The notes below the pieces were generated by a model that was given only the letters and a program-made list of their open reading frames with translations, made no database searches and was not told the DNA's origin. A stretch of 64,000 bases of DNA from NCBI RefSeq assembly GCF_023516595.1, contig NZ_JAMGBG010000011.1:248001-312000 (forward strand), in the 5' to 3' direction. Source of the stretch: Streptomyces neyagawaensis (GTDB lineage: Bacteria > Actinomycetota > Actinomycetes > Streptomycetales > Streptomycetaceae). Both the position numbers and the translations under genes were made by a program. Within the stretch, counting starts at the first letter, position 1; every line of letters starts with the position of its first letter. Below are positions 33,537 to 41,173 of this stretch, piece by piece.

Positions 33537-34594
33537 GGGTGGTGATCCGGCGGGGAGGGGCTCAGCACCGCGACGCTGGTGTCGTCGCGGACCGGCCGGG
33601 CGGAGCTGCTCGCGTCACGCACGATCACGGCGGCCACGACAGCGGGGTCGAGAGCGGTGCTGTGGGCTGCCGGACCGGGACTCCAACGGCTGGGCAACCC
33701 ATCGCTGTGCAGCACGAGAAGACAGTCGTCCCCCCAGGGCACCTCGTGCTGCGGCATGGTCGCCGGCCGGTGCGCGCCCACGATCCCGGGCCGCGACAAC
33801 AGGGGCTGCCACGTCGCGCCGGTCCGCAGCCGGGCCCCTATGTTGCCGACGCCGGTGAACAGCAACCGCCCGGCCGAGGCGTCGAGTTGGGCGACGGCGA
33901 CGGCCGCCCCCCGGGTGTCGCGCAGCGCGCCCTCCAGTCGGCGCATCACCTGCGCGGGCGGCAGATCGGGCACCCGGCGCAGCTCCTCCACCGCCGCCGC
34001 GGAGGCGCGCGCCGCCTCGGGGCCGTGCCCCAGCCCGTCGGCGAGGATCAGCGTCGTCAGGTGGTCCGCCCGTACCCACGCCCAGGCGTCACCGGAGAAC
34101 TCCGCTCCCGCCAGCGGGATGTTGACGCCCCCCGCCCGTACTCCGTGCCCGGCGGAACGCGCCGCCGCACCGCGCCGCCGACGGGAGCCGAGCCGCGCCA
34201 GGGCCACGGTGCCCCGGCCGACCGTGCTGTGCAGATCGAAGTCGTCGGCGACCCGACGACAGGTGCCGAGCCCCGCGCCCAGCGAGGACGTGGTCGAGTA
34301 ACCGTCCCGCAGCGCGCCCCGCACGTCCCGCATCCCGGGCCCGTGGTCGATCGCCACGATCTGCACCATCGGGATCCGGTCGTCACCCTCGGGCAGCCCG
34401 TCCACGACGTCCAGCAGTATCAGCCCGCCGTCGGCGTGCTTGAGCAGATTGGTCGCCAACTCGGTCGCCACGAGCGCCGCTTCGGCGGCCCGGCCCTCGT
34501 CCAGCCCGGCCCGGACCGCCGCGGCCTCCGCCGCCACCCGGGCGTCGCGCACCCGGGTCGAGTCGCGCACCGGCACCTCCCACACGCGGGACAT
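33533..34594 (-). CDS. RsbT/RsbX fusion: GHKL ATPase plus PP2C phosphatase
   Basis: A 353-residue fusion. Residues 1-135 form a GHKL kinase domain (N-box LVATELATNLLKHADGG, G1 AIDHGPGMRD, G2 SSLGAGLGTCRRVADDF). Residues 155-345 form a compact PP2C domain with ILADGLGHGPEAARASAA, LFTGVGNIGA, LHSDGLPSR and RDDTSVAVL, as in RsbX. In Bacillus RsbX resets the stressosome by dephosphorylating RsbR/RsbS, so both activities on one chain make sense here. It overlaps its neighbours on both sides (TGATG, ATGA). Confidence 0.83.
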   Translation of the reverse strand: MSRVWEVPVRDSTRVRDARVAAEAAAVRAGLDEGRAAEAALVATELATNLLKHADGGLILLDVVDGLPEGDDRIPMVQIVAIDHGPGMRDVRGALRDGYSTTSSLGAGLGTCRRVADDFDLHSTVGRGTVALARLGSRRRRGAAARSAGHGVRAGGVNIPLAGAEFSGDAWAWVRADHLTTLILADGLGHGPEAARASAAAVEELRRVPDLPPAQVMRRLEGALRDTRGAAVAVAQLDASAGRLLFTGVGNIGARLRTGATWQPLLSRPGIVGAHRPATMPQHEVPWGDDCLLVLHSDGLPSRWSPGPAAHSTALDPAVVAAVIVRDASSSARPVRDDTSVAVLSPSPPDHHP

Positions 34595-35034
34595 CACCGC
34601 TCCTCGCGCGGCCGCGGCGGAACCGACAGCCACGTCGTCACCGTCACGGTGGTGCCCCCGCCGGGACGGCTGTCGATCTTGAAGTCATGGACCAGCCGCC
34701 GTGCTCCGCCGAGCCCCATGCCGAGACCCTCACCGGAGGTGAAACCGTCCATGAGCGCCCGGTCGAGGTCCGGGATGCCCGGCCCCTCGTCGCTGAACGC
34801 CAGCCGCAGCCCCTGTACGCCGCCGGCGGCCACCGGCGCGCACTCCATCTGGCCCCCGCCGCCGTGGATCAGGGTGTTGCGGGCCAGTTCGCTGGCCGCC
34901 GTCACCAGTTTCGTCTGTTCGACCAGGCCGAAGCCGAGCTGGGCGGCCGCCTGCCGCACATGCTGCCGTACCCACACCAGATCCAGGTCCGAGTGAATCG
35001 GCAGGCAGGCGGAGACGCCGCCGGCGGTCTGCAT
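34594..35034 (-). CDS. rsbT: RsbT-like serine/threonine kinase
   Basis: A 146-residue GHKL ATPase. N-box is AASELARNTLIHGGGG, G1 FSDEGPGIPDLDRALMDGF, G2 GEGLGMGLGGARRLVHDF, a close match to Bacillus RsbT. It should phosphorylate RsbS and RsbR in the stressosome and, once released, activate the RsbU phosphatase. The start may be this ATG or the GTG directly before it, which would overlap the rsbS stop by four bases. Confidence 0.88.
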   Translation of the reverse strand: MQTAGGVSACLPIHSDLDLVWVRQHVRQAAAQLGFGLVEQTKLVTAASELARNTLIHGGGGQMECAPVAAGGVQGLRLAFSDEGPGIPDLDRALMDGFTSGEGLGMGLGGARRLVHDFKIDSRPGGGTTVTVTTWLSVPPRPREER

Positions 35035-35474
35035 CACACACTCTCCTGGCGGGTGCGCCCCGGGCGGGGGAGGGTCGGGCCCTGGTCGCCGAGGAGACGC
35101 ATCGCGTCCTCGGTGCTGAGCGCGGTACGCAGCCCGGGCAGCGTCAGCCCCAGCTCCACCAGGGTGATCGCGACCGCCGGACGCATGCCCGCGATGACGG
35201 TGCGGGCGGCGAGCAGACTCGTCTGGGCGGCGATGTCACTGAGGACCCGCCCCAGGAACGAGTCGACCATCTCGACACCCGACAGGTCGATGACCACGCC
35301 CGTGGCCCCGCTGCGCGCGACCGTGTCGCTGATGTCCTGCTGGAGCTGCTCCGCCGTACCGTCGTGCAGATCGCCCTGCAGCGTGACCAGCAGCACGTCG
35401 CCCAGTCTGAGGACGGGGACGGGAGCCGCGTACGGGGACGGCCCGCCGTACGGCGAGGGGAAGCCGCCGCTCAC
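35034..35474 (-). CDS. rsbS: RsbS-like STAS scaffold protein
   Basis: A 146-residue STAS protein. After a Pro/Gly-rich N-terminus (SGGFPSPYGGPSPY) the STAS fold starts at about 20. The phosphorylation strand is VVIDLSGVEMVDSFLGRVL with Ser72 (DSF) at the RsbS phospho-acceptor position. It should form the stressosome core with RsbR and sequester RsbT. The GTG start overlaps the rsbR stop (GTGA). Confidence 0.87.
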   Translation of the reverse strand: MSGGFPSPYGGPSPYAAPVPVLRLGDVLLVTLQGDLHDGTAEQLQQDISDTVARSGATGVVIDLSGVEMVDSFLGRVLSDIAAQTSLLAARTVIAGMRPAVAITLVELGLTLPGLRTALSTEDAMRLLGDQGPTLPRPGRTRQESV

Positions 35475-36370
35475 CTGTACTCCGAACCGGCGCCCTCGCG
35501 CGCGACGATGTCCGCACCCTGCTGCCGCAGCGCGTAGGCGAGGGCGTCCGCGAGGCTCGCCCGGGTCAGCACCGAGCTGAGGTCGATGCCCAGGTGCACG
35601 ATGGTCTGCGCGATGGGCGGCCGGATCCCGGAGACGATGCACTCGGCGCCCATCAGCCGTGCCGCCGCGACCGTCTTCATCAGATGCTGGGCCACCAGGG
35701 AGTCGACGGTCGGGACGCCGGTGATGTCCAGGATGGCGAACCTGGCGTGCTGCTCGACGATGGAGTCCAGCAGCGTCTCCATCACGACCTGGCTGCGCGC
35801 GCTGTCCAGGGTGCCGATCAGGGGGACGGCGACGATGCCCTCCCACAGCTTGATCACGGGAGTGGCCACTTCGAGCAGCTGCAGTCGCTGCCGGTGGATG
35901 ACCTCCTCGCCCTCGCTCAGCGCCGTCTCCAGCACGACCAGACGCAGCGTGCCCATGAGGACCGTCAGGGTCGTGGTGCACTCTCGGACGTGTTCCGCCG
36001 GAGCGTCGGGGAACTCGGCGAGGAACAGCTCGGTGACGGGGGGCCGCAGCGCGTCGACCTCACGGGAGATGTCGGTGATGCTGGAACCGGCCCGGGCACG
36101 GGAGGCCGCCGTCCGGGCGAGCTGGTCGCGGACGACGTGGAAGCCGCCGGACTCCGCGTCCTCGACCGCTTCCGCGGTGGCCACCGCGGCGAGCGCGTCC
36201 ACGACGGCCCGGCCCGCCTCCACCGCCTCGTCCCGGGAGTGGGTGAAGACGGTACGGAACAGCGCGGCGTCGGCCCAGCGTTGCGCGATCTGTTCCTGCC
36301 GGTCGCGCAGGAAGCCCGCCACCTCCTGGGCGGGTGTCCTGCGATGGGCTGCCGTTTCCTGCTCCGGCAC
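35471..36370 (-). CDS. rsbR: RsbR-like stressosome sensor
   Basis: A 299-residue protein: an N-terminal helical, globin-like (RsbR_N) region (about 10-165, FLRDRQEQIAQRWADAAL) and a C-terminal STAS domain (about 172-290). FAILDITGVPTVDSLVAQHL and GIRPPIAQTIVHLGI match Bacillus RsbR, with acceptor sites at Ser224 (Thr in Bacillus) and Thr256. It is the sensor subunit and first gene of the operon. AGGAGA lies upstream of the GTG start. Confidence 0.88.
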   Translation of the reverse strand: MPEQETAAHRRTPAQEVAGFLRDRQEQIAQRWADAALFRTVFTHSRDEAVEAGRAVVDALAAVATAEAVEDAESGGFHVVRDQLARTAASRARAGSSITDISREVDALRPPVTELFLAEFPDAPAEHVRECTTTLTVLMGTLRLVVLETALSEGEEVIHRQRLQLLEVATPVIKLWEGIVAVPLIGTLDSARSQVVMETLLDSIVEQHARFAILDITGVPTVDSLVAQHLMKTVAAARLMGAECIVSGIRPPIAQTIVHLGIDLSSVLTRASLADALAYALRQQGADIVAREGAGSEYR

Positions 36371-36910
36371 GGGTCTCTCCTCACGTGCTGTGGTGACTCC
36401 CCGCTGCGGGGAACGAGTGGGGGGCGAAGTCCTGGGGCCGCGCACCCGGTCATGGGGTCGTACGGTCCGACACCCCTGAGGAGGAGCCGGCCGTTCGACA
36501 CGACTCGCGGGGGCCGCATCGCCCCGCGCACCCGCGGCCCGGTACCCCCTCGAGCCCACCGACTCCGCGGCGGTCTCCAGGAGTTGGGGTACGACGCGGG
36601 CGGGTCCGGCGTCGTCGGCCGGTGCGCACCGTGCCCGCCGTCGGGTCGGCGCGGACGGCCCTGCCGCGCCTCGCGCGACACTGCCGGGGCACGGATCCAC
36701 GAGGGGGACGCCGTCGACGCCAGGAGCGTCCGACCGCCGACCCGGCCTCGGTCCGAAAGGCATCCGAACCCTTCCCACGTGCTTGCCTCGCGCTCACTCT
36801 GTTGCTTCCGGCGACAGTTGTCAAACGGCAACCATTGGCCTTCGGTGCGAGCCCGCCCACCTGCGGACAGACACCGCCCGAGCTGCGCCGCCCGCCACCC
36901 CCTGCGACGA
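36371..36910. other. 540-bp intergenic region upstream of rsbR
   Basis: No convincing gene on either strand; open frames here are low-complexity Arg/Pro. It contains a SigB-type promoter candidate for rsbR at 36542-36565 and a short A/T-richer segment at 36800-36840 (TTGTCAAACGGCAACCATTGG region, quoted in part). Confidence 0.45.
36542..36565 (-). promoter_or_regulatory. SigB-type promoter candidate for the rsbR operon
   Basis: On the minus strand GAGT - 14 nt - GGGTAC, matching the Streptomyces SigB-family consensus GNNT-N14-16-GGGTAC/T. It would give a leader of about 165 nt before rsbR. Confidence 0.4.
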
Positions 36911-37315
36911 CTACGCCTCGGCCGACGGCTCGTCCGGCCGGCTCGGCAGCCGACCGGAGTCCACGGCCTCCAGCGCCTCGTCGACACTGTCCACCGTCGC
37001 CACGGTGAGGCTGACGCCCGTGAGGTCGAGGATCCGCCGCACCGCCGGCGTCGGGGCGATGAGGTACACACCCCCCGGGATCTCCCGCACCTCCTGATAG
37101 GTCCGCAGGATGATGTTCATGCCGGACGAGTCCATGAAGGGGACGGCCGATACATCGAGGAGAAAATGCCGTCGACCGTGGCTCAGTTGATTCGCCAGAT
37201 GATGTTGCAGCTCGGTCGCCGTATCGATGTCCAGTTCCCCTTCGATGGTGAGCAGAACGGCGTCCTCGCGCGGCAGATCCACCTTGATCGACAGGGGGTT
37301 CTGGGCAACGGACAC
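36911..37315 (-). CDS. rsbV: Anti-anti-sigma factor (RsbV-like STAS protein)
   Basis: A 134-residue STAS protein with the typical core: LLTIEGELDIDTATELQHHL, then HFLLDVSAVPFMDSSGMNIIL with acceptor Ser63 (DSSGM). It should be phosphorylated by an RsbW-type kinase, be dephosphorylated by the RsbU-like phosphatase, and release a sigma factor. It follows the sigma gene 119 nt downstream on the same strand and has its own SigB-type promoter candidate. Start: GTG. Confidence 0.88.
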   Translation of the reverse strand: MSVAQNPLSIKVDLPREDAVLLTIEGELDIDTATELQHHLANQLSHGRRHFLLDVSAVPFMDSSGMNIILRTYQEVREIPGGVYLIAPTPAVRRILDLTGVSLTVATVDSVDEALEAVDSGRLPSRPDEPSAEA

Positions 37316-37400
37316 AAGGGCCTCCCACAGGCGCTACCGATCGGGGCCGGGTGCCCCGATCAACGGAATCGATGCATCGCTCGGCGACGCGCCCGTGCGC

Positions 37401-37425
37401 ATACCCGCGAATCATCCGTCCACAC
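37401..37425 (-). promoter_or_regulatory. SigB-type promoter candidate for the STAS gene
   Basis: On the minus strand GTGT - 15 nt - GGGTAT, a full match to GNNT-N14-16-GGGTAC/T, about 86 nt before the STAS start. It implies that the antagonist is made under control of the stress sigma factor. Confidence 0.55.
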
Positions 37426-37434
37426 GGGGTGTGA

Positions 37435-38313
37435 TCAGGCAACACCCGGTTCCAGGAGTCCCTTGCGCAGCCGCTTGATGATGCGGCTGATCAACCGGGA
37501 GACATGCATCTGGGACACACCGAGCTGCGCGGCGATCTGGGACTGGGTCTGCTCCTCGACGAACCGCAGATGGATGATCCGTCGCTCCCGCTCGTCGAGT
37601 TGGGCGATCAGCGGGGCCAGCGAATGGAAGTCCTCGACGAGTTCCAGTGACGGATCCAGTTCGCCGATGAGGTCGCCCAGCACCGTGTCGCCGTCCTCGC
37701 CCCCGTCGAAGGTGAGCGCGGCGTCCAGTGAGGAGGTGTTGTAGCCGTTGGAGGCCTTGCGCGCCTCGATGACCTCCTCCTCGGACAGGGACATCAGCTC
37801 CGACAGCTCACGAGTGGTCGGCATGCGGCCCAGCCGGGACTGCAGCTCGTCCGTGGCCTTGGCCAGCTCCACGCGCGCCTCCTGGAGCCGCCGCGGCACA
37901 TGGACCGCCCAGCTCGTGTCACGGAAGAAGCGCTTGATCTCGCCGACGATGTACGGCACGGCGAACGTCGTGAACTCCACCTCACGGGACAGTTCGAACC
38001 GGTCGATGGCCTTGATCAGCCCGATCGTCCCGACCTGGACGATGTCCTCCAGGGAGTCCTCACGGCCGCGGAAGCGCGAGGCGGCGTACCGCACCAGCGA
38101 CAGGTTCATCTCGATCAGCGTGTTGCGCACGTACTGGTAGTCGTGGGTCCCCTCGTCCAGCATGGCCAGCCGGTCGAAGAACTGCCGCGACATCGCCCGC
38201 GCGTCCTTCGGCTTGACTTGCGACGGGTCCTCGATCCACGGCAGGGCCGCCCTCCTGGTCAGGACCTTCTCCCGTGCCGTGGCCGTTGTCCGCACTGCCG
38301 TCACGGCTGCCAT
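37435..38313 (-). CDS. SigB/SigF/SigG-family sigma factor
   Basis: A 292-residue group 3 sigma factor. Region 2 is SLVRYAASRFRGREDSLEDIVQVGTIGLIKAIDRFE, written here as the hallmark at about 85-120. Region 3 follows (VHVPRRLQEARVELAKATDELQS), and region 4 has the helix-turn-helix TQSQIAAQLGVSQMHVSRLI. It is Streptomyces SigB-like. It is divergent from a second family member and upstream of a STAS antagonist, so it is the probable output of the stressosome pathway. The preceding bases GAGAGGGG may serve as SD. Confidence 0.9.
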   Translation of the reverse strand: MAAVTAVRTTATAREKVLTRRAALPWIEDPSQVKPKDARAMSRQFFDRLAMLDEGTHDYQYVRNTLIEMNLSLVRYAASRFRGREDSLEDIVQVGTIGLIKAIDRFELSREVEFTTFAVPYIVGEIKRFFRDTSWAVHVPRRLQEARVELAKATDELQSRLGRMPTTRELSELMSLSEEEVIEARKASNGYNTSSLDAALTFDGGEDGDTVLGDLIGELDPSLELVEDFHSLAPLIAQLDERERRIIHLRFVEEQTQSQIAAQLGVSQMHVSRLISRIIKRLRKGLLEPGVA

Positions 38314-38489
38314 GCCGTCCACCCCTCTCGCCCGAATGCCTACTGCCCCCCCCGCTTGCCCCCGTCCTCCCAAGTCAGTCCCACTCCGCCCCGAAAGGGA
38401 CGCTCCGGCTCCGCACTCTGGCCGGAAGTCGTCGCCGCGGCTCCGCCCGGTCGGCCCGGCCGCCCCACCCGCACCGCCTCCCGATACGT

Positions 38490-38516
38490 GTACCCGACAC
38501 GAAGAATGCGGCACAC
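38490..38516 (-). promoter_or_regulatory. SigB-type promoter candidate, leftward sigma gene
   Basis: On the minus strand GTGT - 17 nt - GGGTAC. Both boxes are perfect for the consensus, but the spacer is one base longer than the usual 14-16. Confidence 0.4.
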
Positions 38517-38520
38517 GGTT

Positions 38521-38545
38521 GTTTGCCTCCCGAATCGAGGGGCAA
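38521..38545 (+). promoter_or_regulatory. SigB-type promoter candidate, rightward sigma gene
   Basis: GTTT - 15 nt - GGGCAA. The -35 and spacing fit; the -10 has C in place of T at the fourth position, so this is a weaker match. Confidence 0.3.
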
Positions 38546-38671
38546 TCGGTTGTCCACGCCTCCGTGACGGAGGCGCGCCGGAGGAAACGGTGTTCCGCGT
38601 CCGGGTCTTCATCGCCCGCCCGCCGTTCCCCTCCGCGAGTCCCTGACAGCGTCGTTCAGGAGCGATTCCGC

Positions 38672-39538
38672 ATGCTGGTCAACGTGTCCGCAAACGGATC
38701 CGGTACGTCCGCCCGCCCCGGCACCATCGACAGAAGGTCACACGACGACGCCCCCGACACCGCCGCCGCCTTCGCCCGGCTGGCCGCGATGGACGAAGGA
38801 CCCGAGCGGGACGCCGTACGAGACGCACTCGTACAGGCCTGGCTGCCCATGGCACACCGCATCGCGGGCCGGTTCCGCAACCGGGGCGAGTCACTGGAGG
38901 ACCTGCGCCAGGTCGCCGCCATGGGCCTGGTGAAGGCGGTGGACCGCTACGAGCCCGAACGGGGGGCGTTCGAGAGCTACGCCGTGCCCACCATCACCGG
39001 GGAGATAAAACGGCACTTCCGCGACAGGATGTGGACCCTCAGGGTCCCCCGCCGCGTGCAGGACCTGCGCAACAAGGTGCGGGTCGCCCGCCGTGAACTC
39101 AGCCAGACCTCCGGCGCCACCGAGCCCTCCATCGCCGACATCGCCGCCCACACCGGGCTCACCGAGGAAGAGGTCAACGCGGGGATGGAGGCGCTGGAGA
39201 GCTTCAGCGCCCTGTCGCTGGACGCCGAGATGTCCTCCGGGGACGACGGCTACAGCCTCGCCGACACCCTCGGCTCGTGCGACGACGCGTATGACGTCGT
39301 CGTGGACCGGGAGGCAGCGAAGGAAGGGCTGCGCCGACTGCCCGAACGGGAGCGCGCCATCCTCTACATGCGTTTCTTCGAGGACATGACCCAGAACCGC
39401 ATCGCCGACCGCCTCGGCATCTCCCAGATGCACGTCTCCCGCCTCATCAGCCGCAGCTGCGCACGGGTCCGAGAGGAGGCCCTCGGCCAGGCCGCCCGAA
39501 CCGGCGACCGCGACGGCCGGCGCACCCGCGACAGCTGA
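38672..39538 (+). CDS. SigB/SigF-family sigma factor (second copy)
   Basis: A 288-residue group 3 sigma factor: region 2 WLPMAHRIAGRFRNRGESLEDL and VKAVDRYEPERGAFESYAV, region 3 LRVPRRVQDLRNKVRVARREL, region 4 TQNRIADRLGISQMHVSRLI. It is clearly paralogous to the divergent sigma factor but has a different N-terminus and an Arg/Asp-rich tail. ATG with CAGGAG about 10 nt upstream. The following genes on this strand encode a DUF5133 protein and an RsbW-like ATPase, possible partners. Confidence 0.9.
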   Translation: MLVNVSANGSGTSARPGTIDRRSHDDAPDTAAAFARLAAMDEGPERDAVRDALVQAWLPMAHRIAGRFRNRGESLEDLRQVAAMGLVKAVDRYEPERGAFESYAVPTITGEIKRHFRDRMWTLRVPRRVQDLRNKVRVARRELSQTSGATEPSIADIAAHTGLTEEEVNAGMEALESFSALSLDAEMSSGDDGYSLADTLGSCDDAYDVVVDREAAKEGLRRLPERERAILYMRFFEDMTQNRIADRLGISQMHVSRLISRSCARVREEALGQAARTGDRDGRRTRDS

Positions 39539-39646
39539 GCGACCGCCCGGGCCCCGGCCGCGCGCCGCACCCGGGACCGACCCGTCCACGAAACAAGTCG
39601 TCCAGTCCATGAACCCTGTCGTCGAGATCACCCAGGAGCGAACCAG

Positions 39647-39949
39647 ATGCTGATGCCCCATCCCGCGACGCTGCGCCGACTCGTCGAGGAGTACGAGTCG
39701 CTCAAGTCGTACGAGGGCGAGCAGAGCGACCCGCAGGCCACGCGCCGAGCGCAGGACCTCGCGTACACGTTGTGCGTGTCCACGGGCACCCGCGACGTCC
39801 GGCAGGCCCTGGAGGCCGCGCGCCGGCAGCTCGCCGCCGCGCAGGCCACCGTGACGGCCGAGCTGTGCGGGCACGGGATGGGAACGAGTGGCGATCTCGG
39901 CAGTCATGGACCGGGCTGGAGCGGGTATGCGGCGCTTCATGAACAGTGA
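39647..39949 (+). CDS. DUF5133 protein
   Basis: A 100-residue small protein. The first 70 residues (MLMPHPATLRRLVEEYESLK, DVRQALEAARRQLAAAQA) match the Streptomyces DUF5133 family, a predicted helical protein often found near sigma and anti-sigma genes. The C-terminus (GMGTSGDLGSHGPGWSGY) is Gly-rich and probably unstructured. CAGGAG lies upstream of the ATG. Function unknown. Confidence 0.72.
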   Translation: MLMPHPATLRRLVEEYESLKSYEGEQSDPQATRRAQDLAYTLCVSTGTRDVRQALEAARRQLAAAQATVTAELCGHGMGTSGDLGSHGPGWSGYAALHEQ

Positions 39950-39988
39950 CGCACACCCCTGCCCTCCCTCGCCGGCCCCGCGCACAGC

Positions 39989-40456
39989 ATGACGGCGATG
40001 GAACGTCGACCGGTCGGAGAGCACGGCACCGCTTTTCCCGAGGGCACGTCCGCCGAGGCGGCGCGCCCGCCGGTCACCATCACCAGTGCCGCCGCCGCCC
40101 GTCGCTATGTGCGCTCGGTCGTGGGGGAGGGGTGGCGCTCGCCGTCGGGGCCGCCGACCGAGGCAGCCATGATCGATCTGCTGCTGGTCGTCTCCGAGCT
40201 GGTCACCAACGCGGTCCGGCACGGCGGCGGGCTGGCCGGTTTCGACGTGAGCGTCACCGAGGAGGGCGTACGGCTGGACGTGCGGGACTACAGTCCCGCC
40301 GTCCCCACCGCGGCCCACGGCCCCGGTATGCCGCCCCGCTCCCACGAGGGCAGCGGATACGGCTGGCCGCTGATCAACCGGCTGTCCAGTCAGGTCGACG
40401 TCCGCAGCCGGGCGGAGGGCGGCAAGACGATCAGCGTCCTGGTGCCGCTGACCTGA
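39989..40456 (+). CDS. RsbW-like HATPase (anti-sigma-type kinase)
   Basis: A 155-residue GHKL ATPase: N-box VVSELVTNAVRHGGG, G1-like VRLDVRDYSPAVP, G2-like SHEGSGYGWPLINRLSSQVD. Typical Streptomyces standalone HATPase_c_2. Its position downstream of a sigma gene makes it a candidate RsbW for one of the two sigma factors, although many such ATPases have no sigma partner. ATG; an alternative start is three codons in. Confidence 0.82.
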   Translation: MTAMERRPVGEHGTAFPEGTSAEAARPPVTITSAAAARRYVRSVVGEGWRSPSGPPTEAAMIDLLLVVSELVTNAVRHGGGLAGFDVSVTEEGVRLDVRDYSPAVPTAAHGPGMPPRSHEGSGYGWPLINRLSSQVDVRSRAEGGKTISVLVPLT

Positions 40457-40474
40457 TCACGAACACCGGCAAGC

Positions 40475-40497
40475 GCCCCGACCCACCGGGCCGGGGC
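40475..40497. terminator. Hairpin between convergent HATPase genes
   Basis: GCCCCG (40475-40480) pairs with CGGGGC (40492-40497) around an 11-nt loop, followed by ACTTCC. It can serve either strand. Confidence 0.45.
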
Positions 40498-40561
40498 ACT
40501 TCCGTGTCGTCTCCCACCGGGGAGCACCGGGGAGCACCGGGGCGGAGCATCGCCCCAGGGC

Positions 40562-41032
40562 TCACCAGGGCAGGAAGACGTGGATGTCCTTGCCGCGCTG
40601 CCTGCCCTCGTCGTGCACCACCACGCTGACCTCGTCACACAGCGTGTGGATCAGATACCAGCCGATACCGCCGCCCCCCTTGCTCGGATGGAAGGGGCGC
40701 GGCTCGGGCGACGTGACGCTGGTGTCGTGCATCATCACGTGCACCCCGTCGTAGGTGCGGCGCAGGGTGAGCTCGAACGGCCCGGGCGCGTACTGCACGG
40801 CGTTCGCGGCCAGCTCGGTCACCACCAGCAGAATGTCGTCCCAGTGCTCCTGCGCGGCGGGCAGAGACGTGCGCGCCAACGCGCCGAGGAACCCCTCCGC
40901 CGCCGCACGCGCACCCGTCACGTCGCCGAGTTCCCCGTCGAAGGCGGCGTGACTCTTCTGAATCTCCTCGGAAGGCAGTTTGTCGTCCCAACACGGCTCT
41001 GTTGCCATCTCGTCTTTCCCCGCTCGGCTCAT
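40562..41032 (-). CDS. HATPase, anti-sigma-type (second copy)
   Basis: A 156-residue GHKL ATPase: N-box VVTELAANAVQYAPG, G1-like VHVMMHDTSVTSPEP, G2-like SKGGGGIGWYLIHTLCDE. It has a longer N-terminus than its neighbour (ELGDVTGARAAAEGFLGAL). It lies downstream of the PAS-GAF-PP2C phosphatase gene on the same strand with 141 nt between, so the two may form a kinase/phosphatase pair. Confidence 0.82.
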   Translation of the reverse strand: MSRAGKDEMATEPCWDDKLPSEEIQKSHAAFDGELGDVTGARAAAEGFLGALARTSLPAAQEHWDDILLVVTELAANAVQYAPGPFELTLRRTYDGVHVMMHDTSVTSPEPRPFHPSKGGGGIGWYLIHTLCDEVSVVVHDEGRQRGKDIHVFLPW

Positions 41033-41173
41033 CGAGGCTGACGCGAACTCGCGTTCCCTCTCAGAGGCACGTGCTTCCCCCGATGAGAGCGGCTACGCGT
41101 TCGAAATGGTAGGGATCTATGGGGCTTTGGGGAAGACTGTGGCCTCCTGCCGCTCTCCCCGTACGAGTGCCCG

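Larger units (their letters stand above)
38314..38671. other. 358-bp divergent region between the two sigma genes
   Basis: Non-coding. It carries one SigB-type promoter candidate for each direction (listed separately), a C-run near 38346, and the inverted repeat GCCTCCGTGACGGAGGC at 38557-38573 in the leader of the rightward sigma gene. Confidence 0.5.

Noticed and set aside
36622..37008. A + strand ORF in the rsbR upstream region
   Set aside because: Arg/Pro-rich, no SD, overlaps the STAS gene antisense, and resembles typical GC-rich noise.
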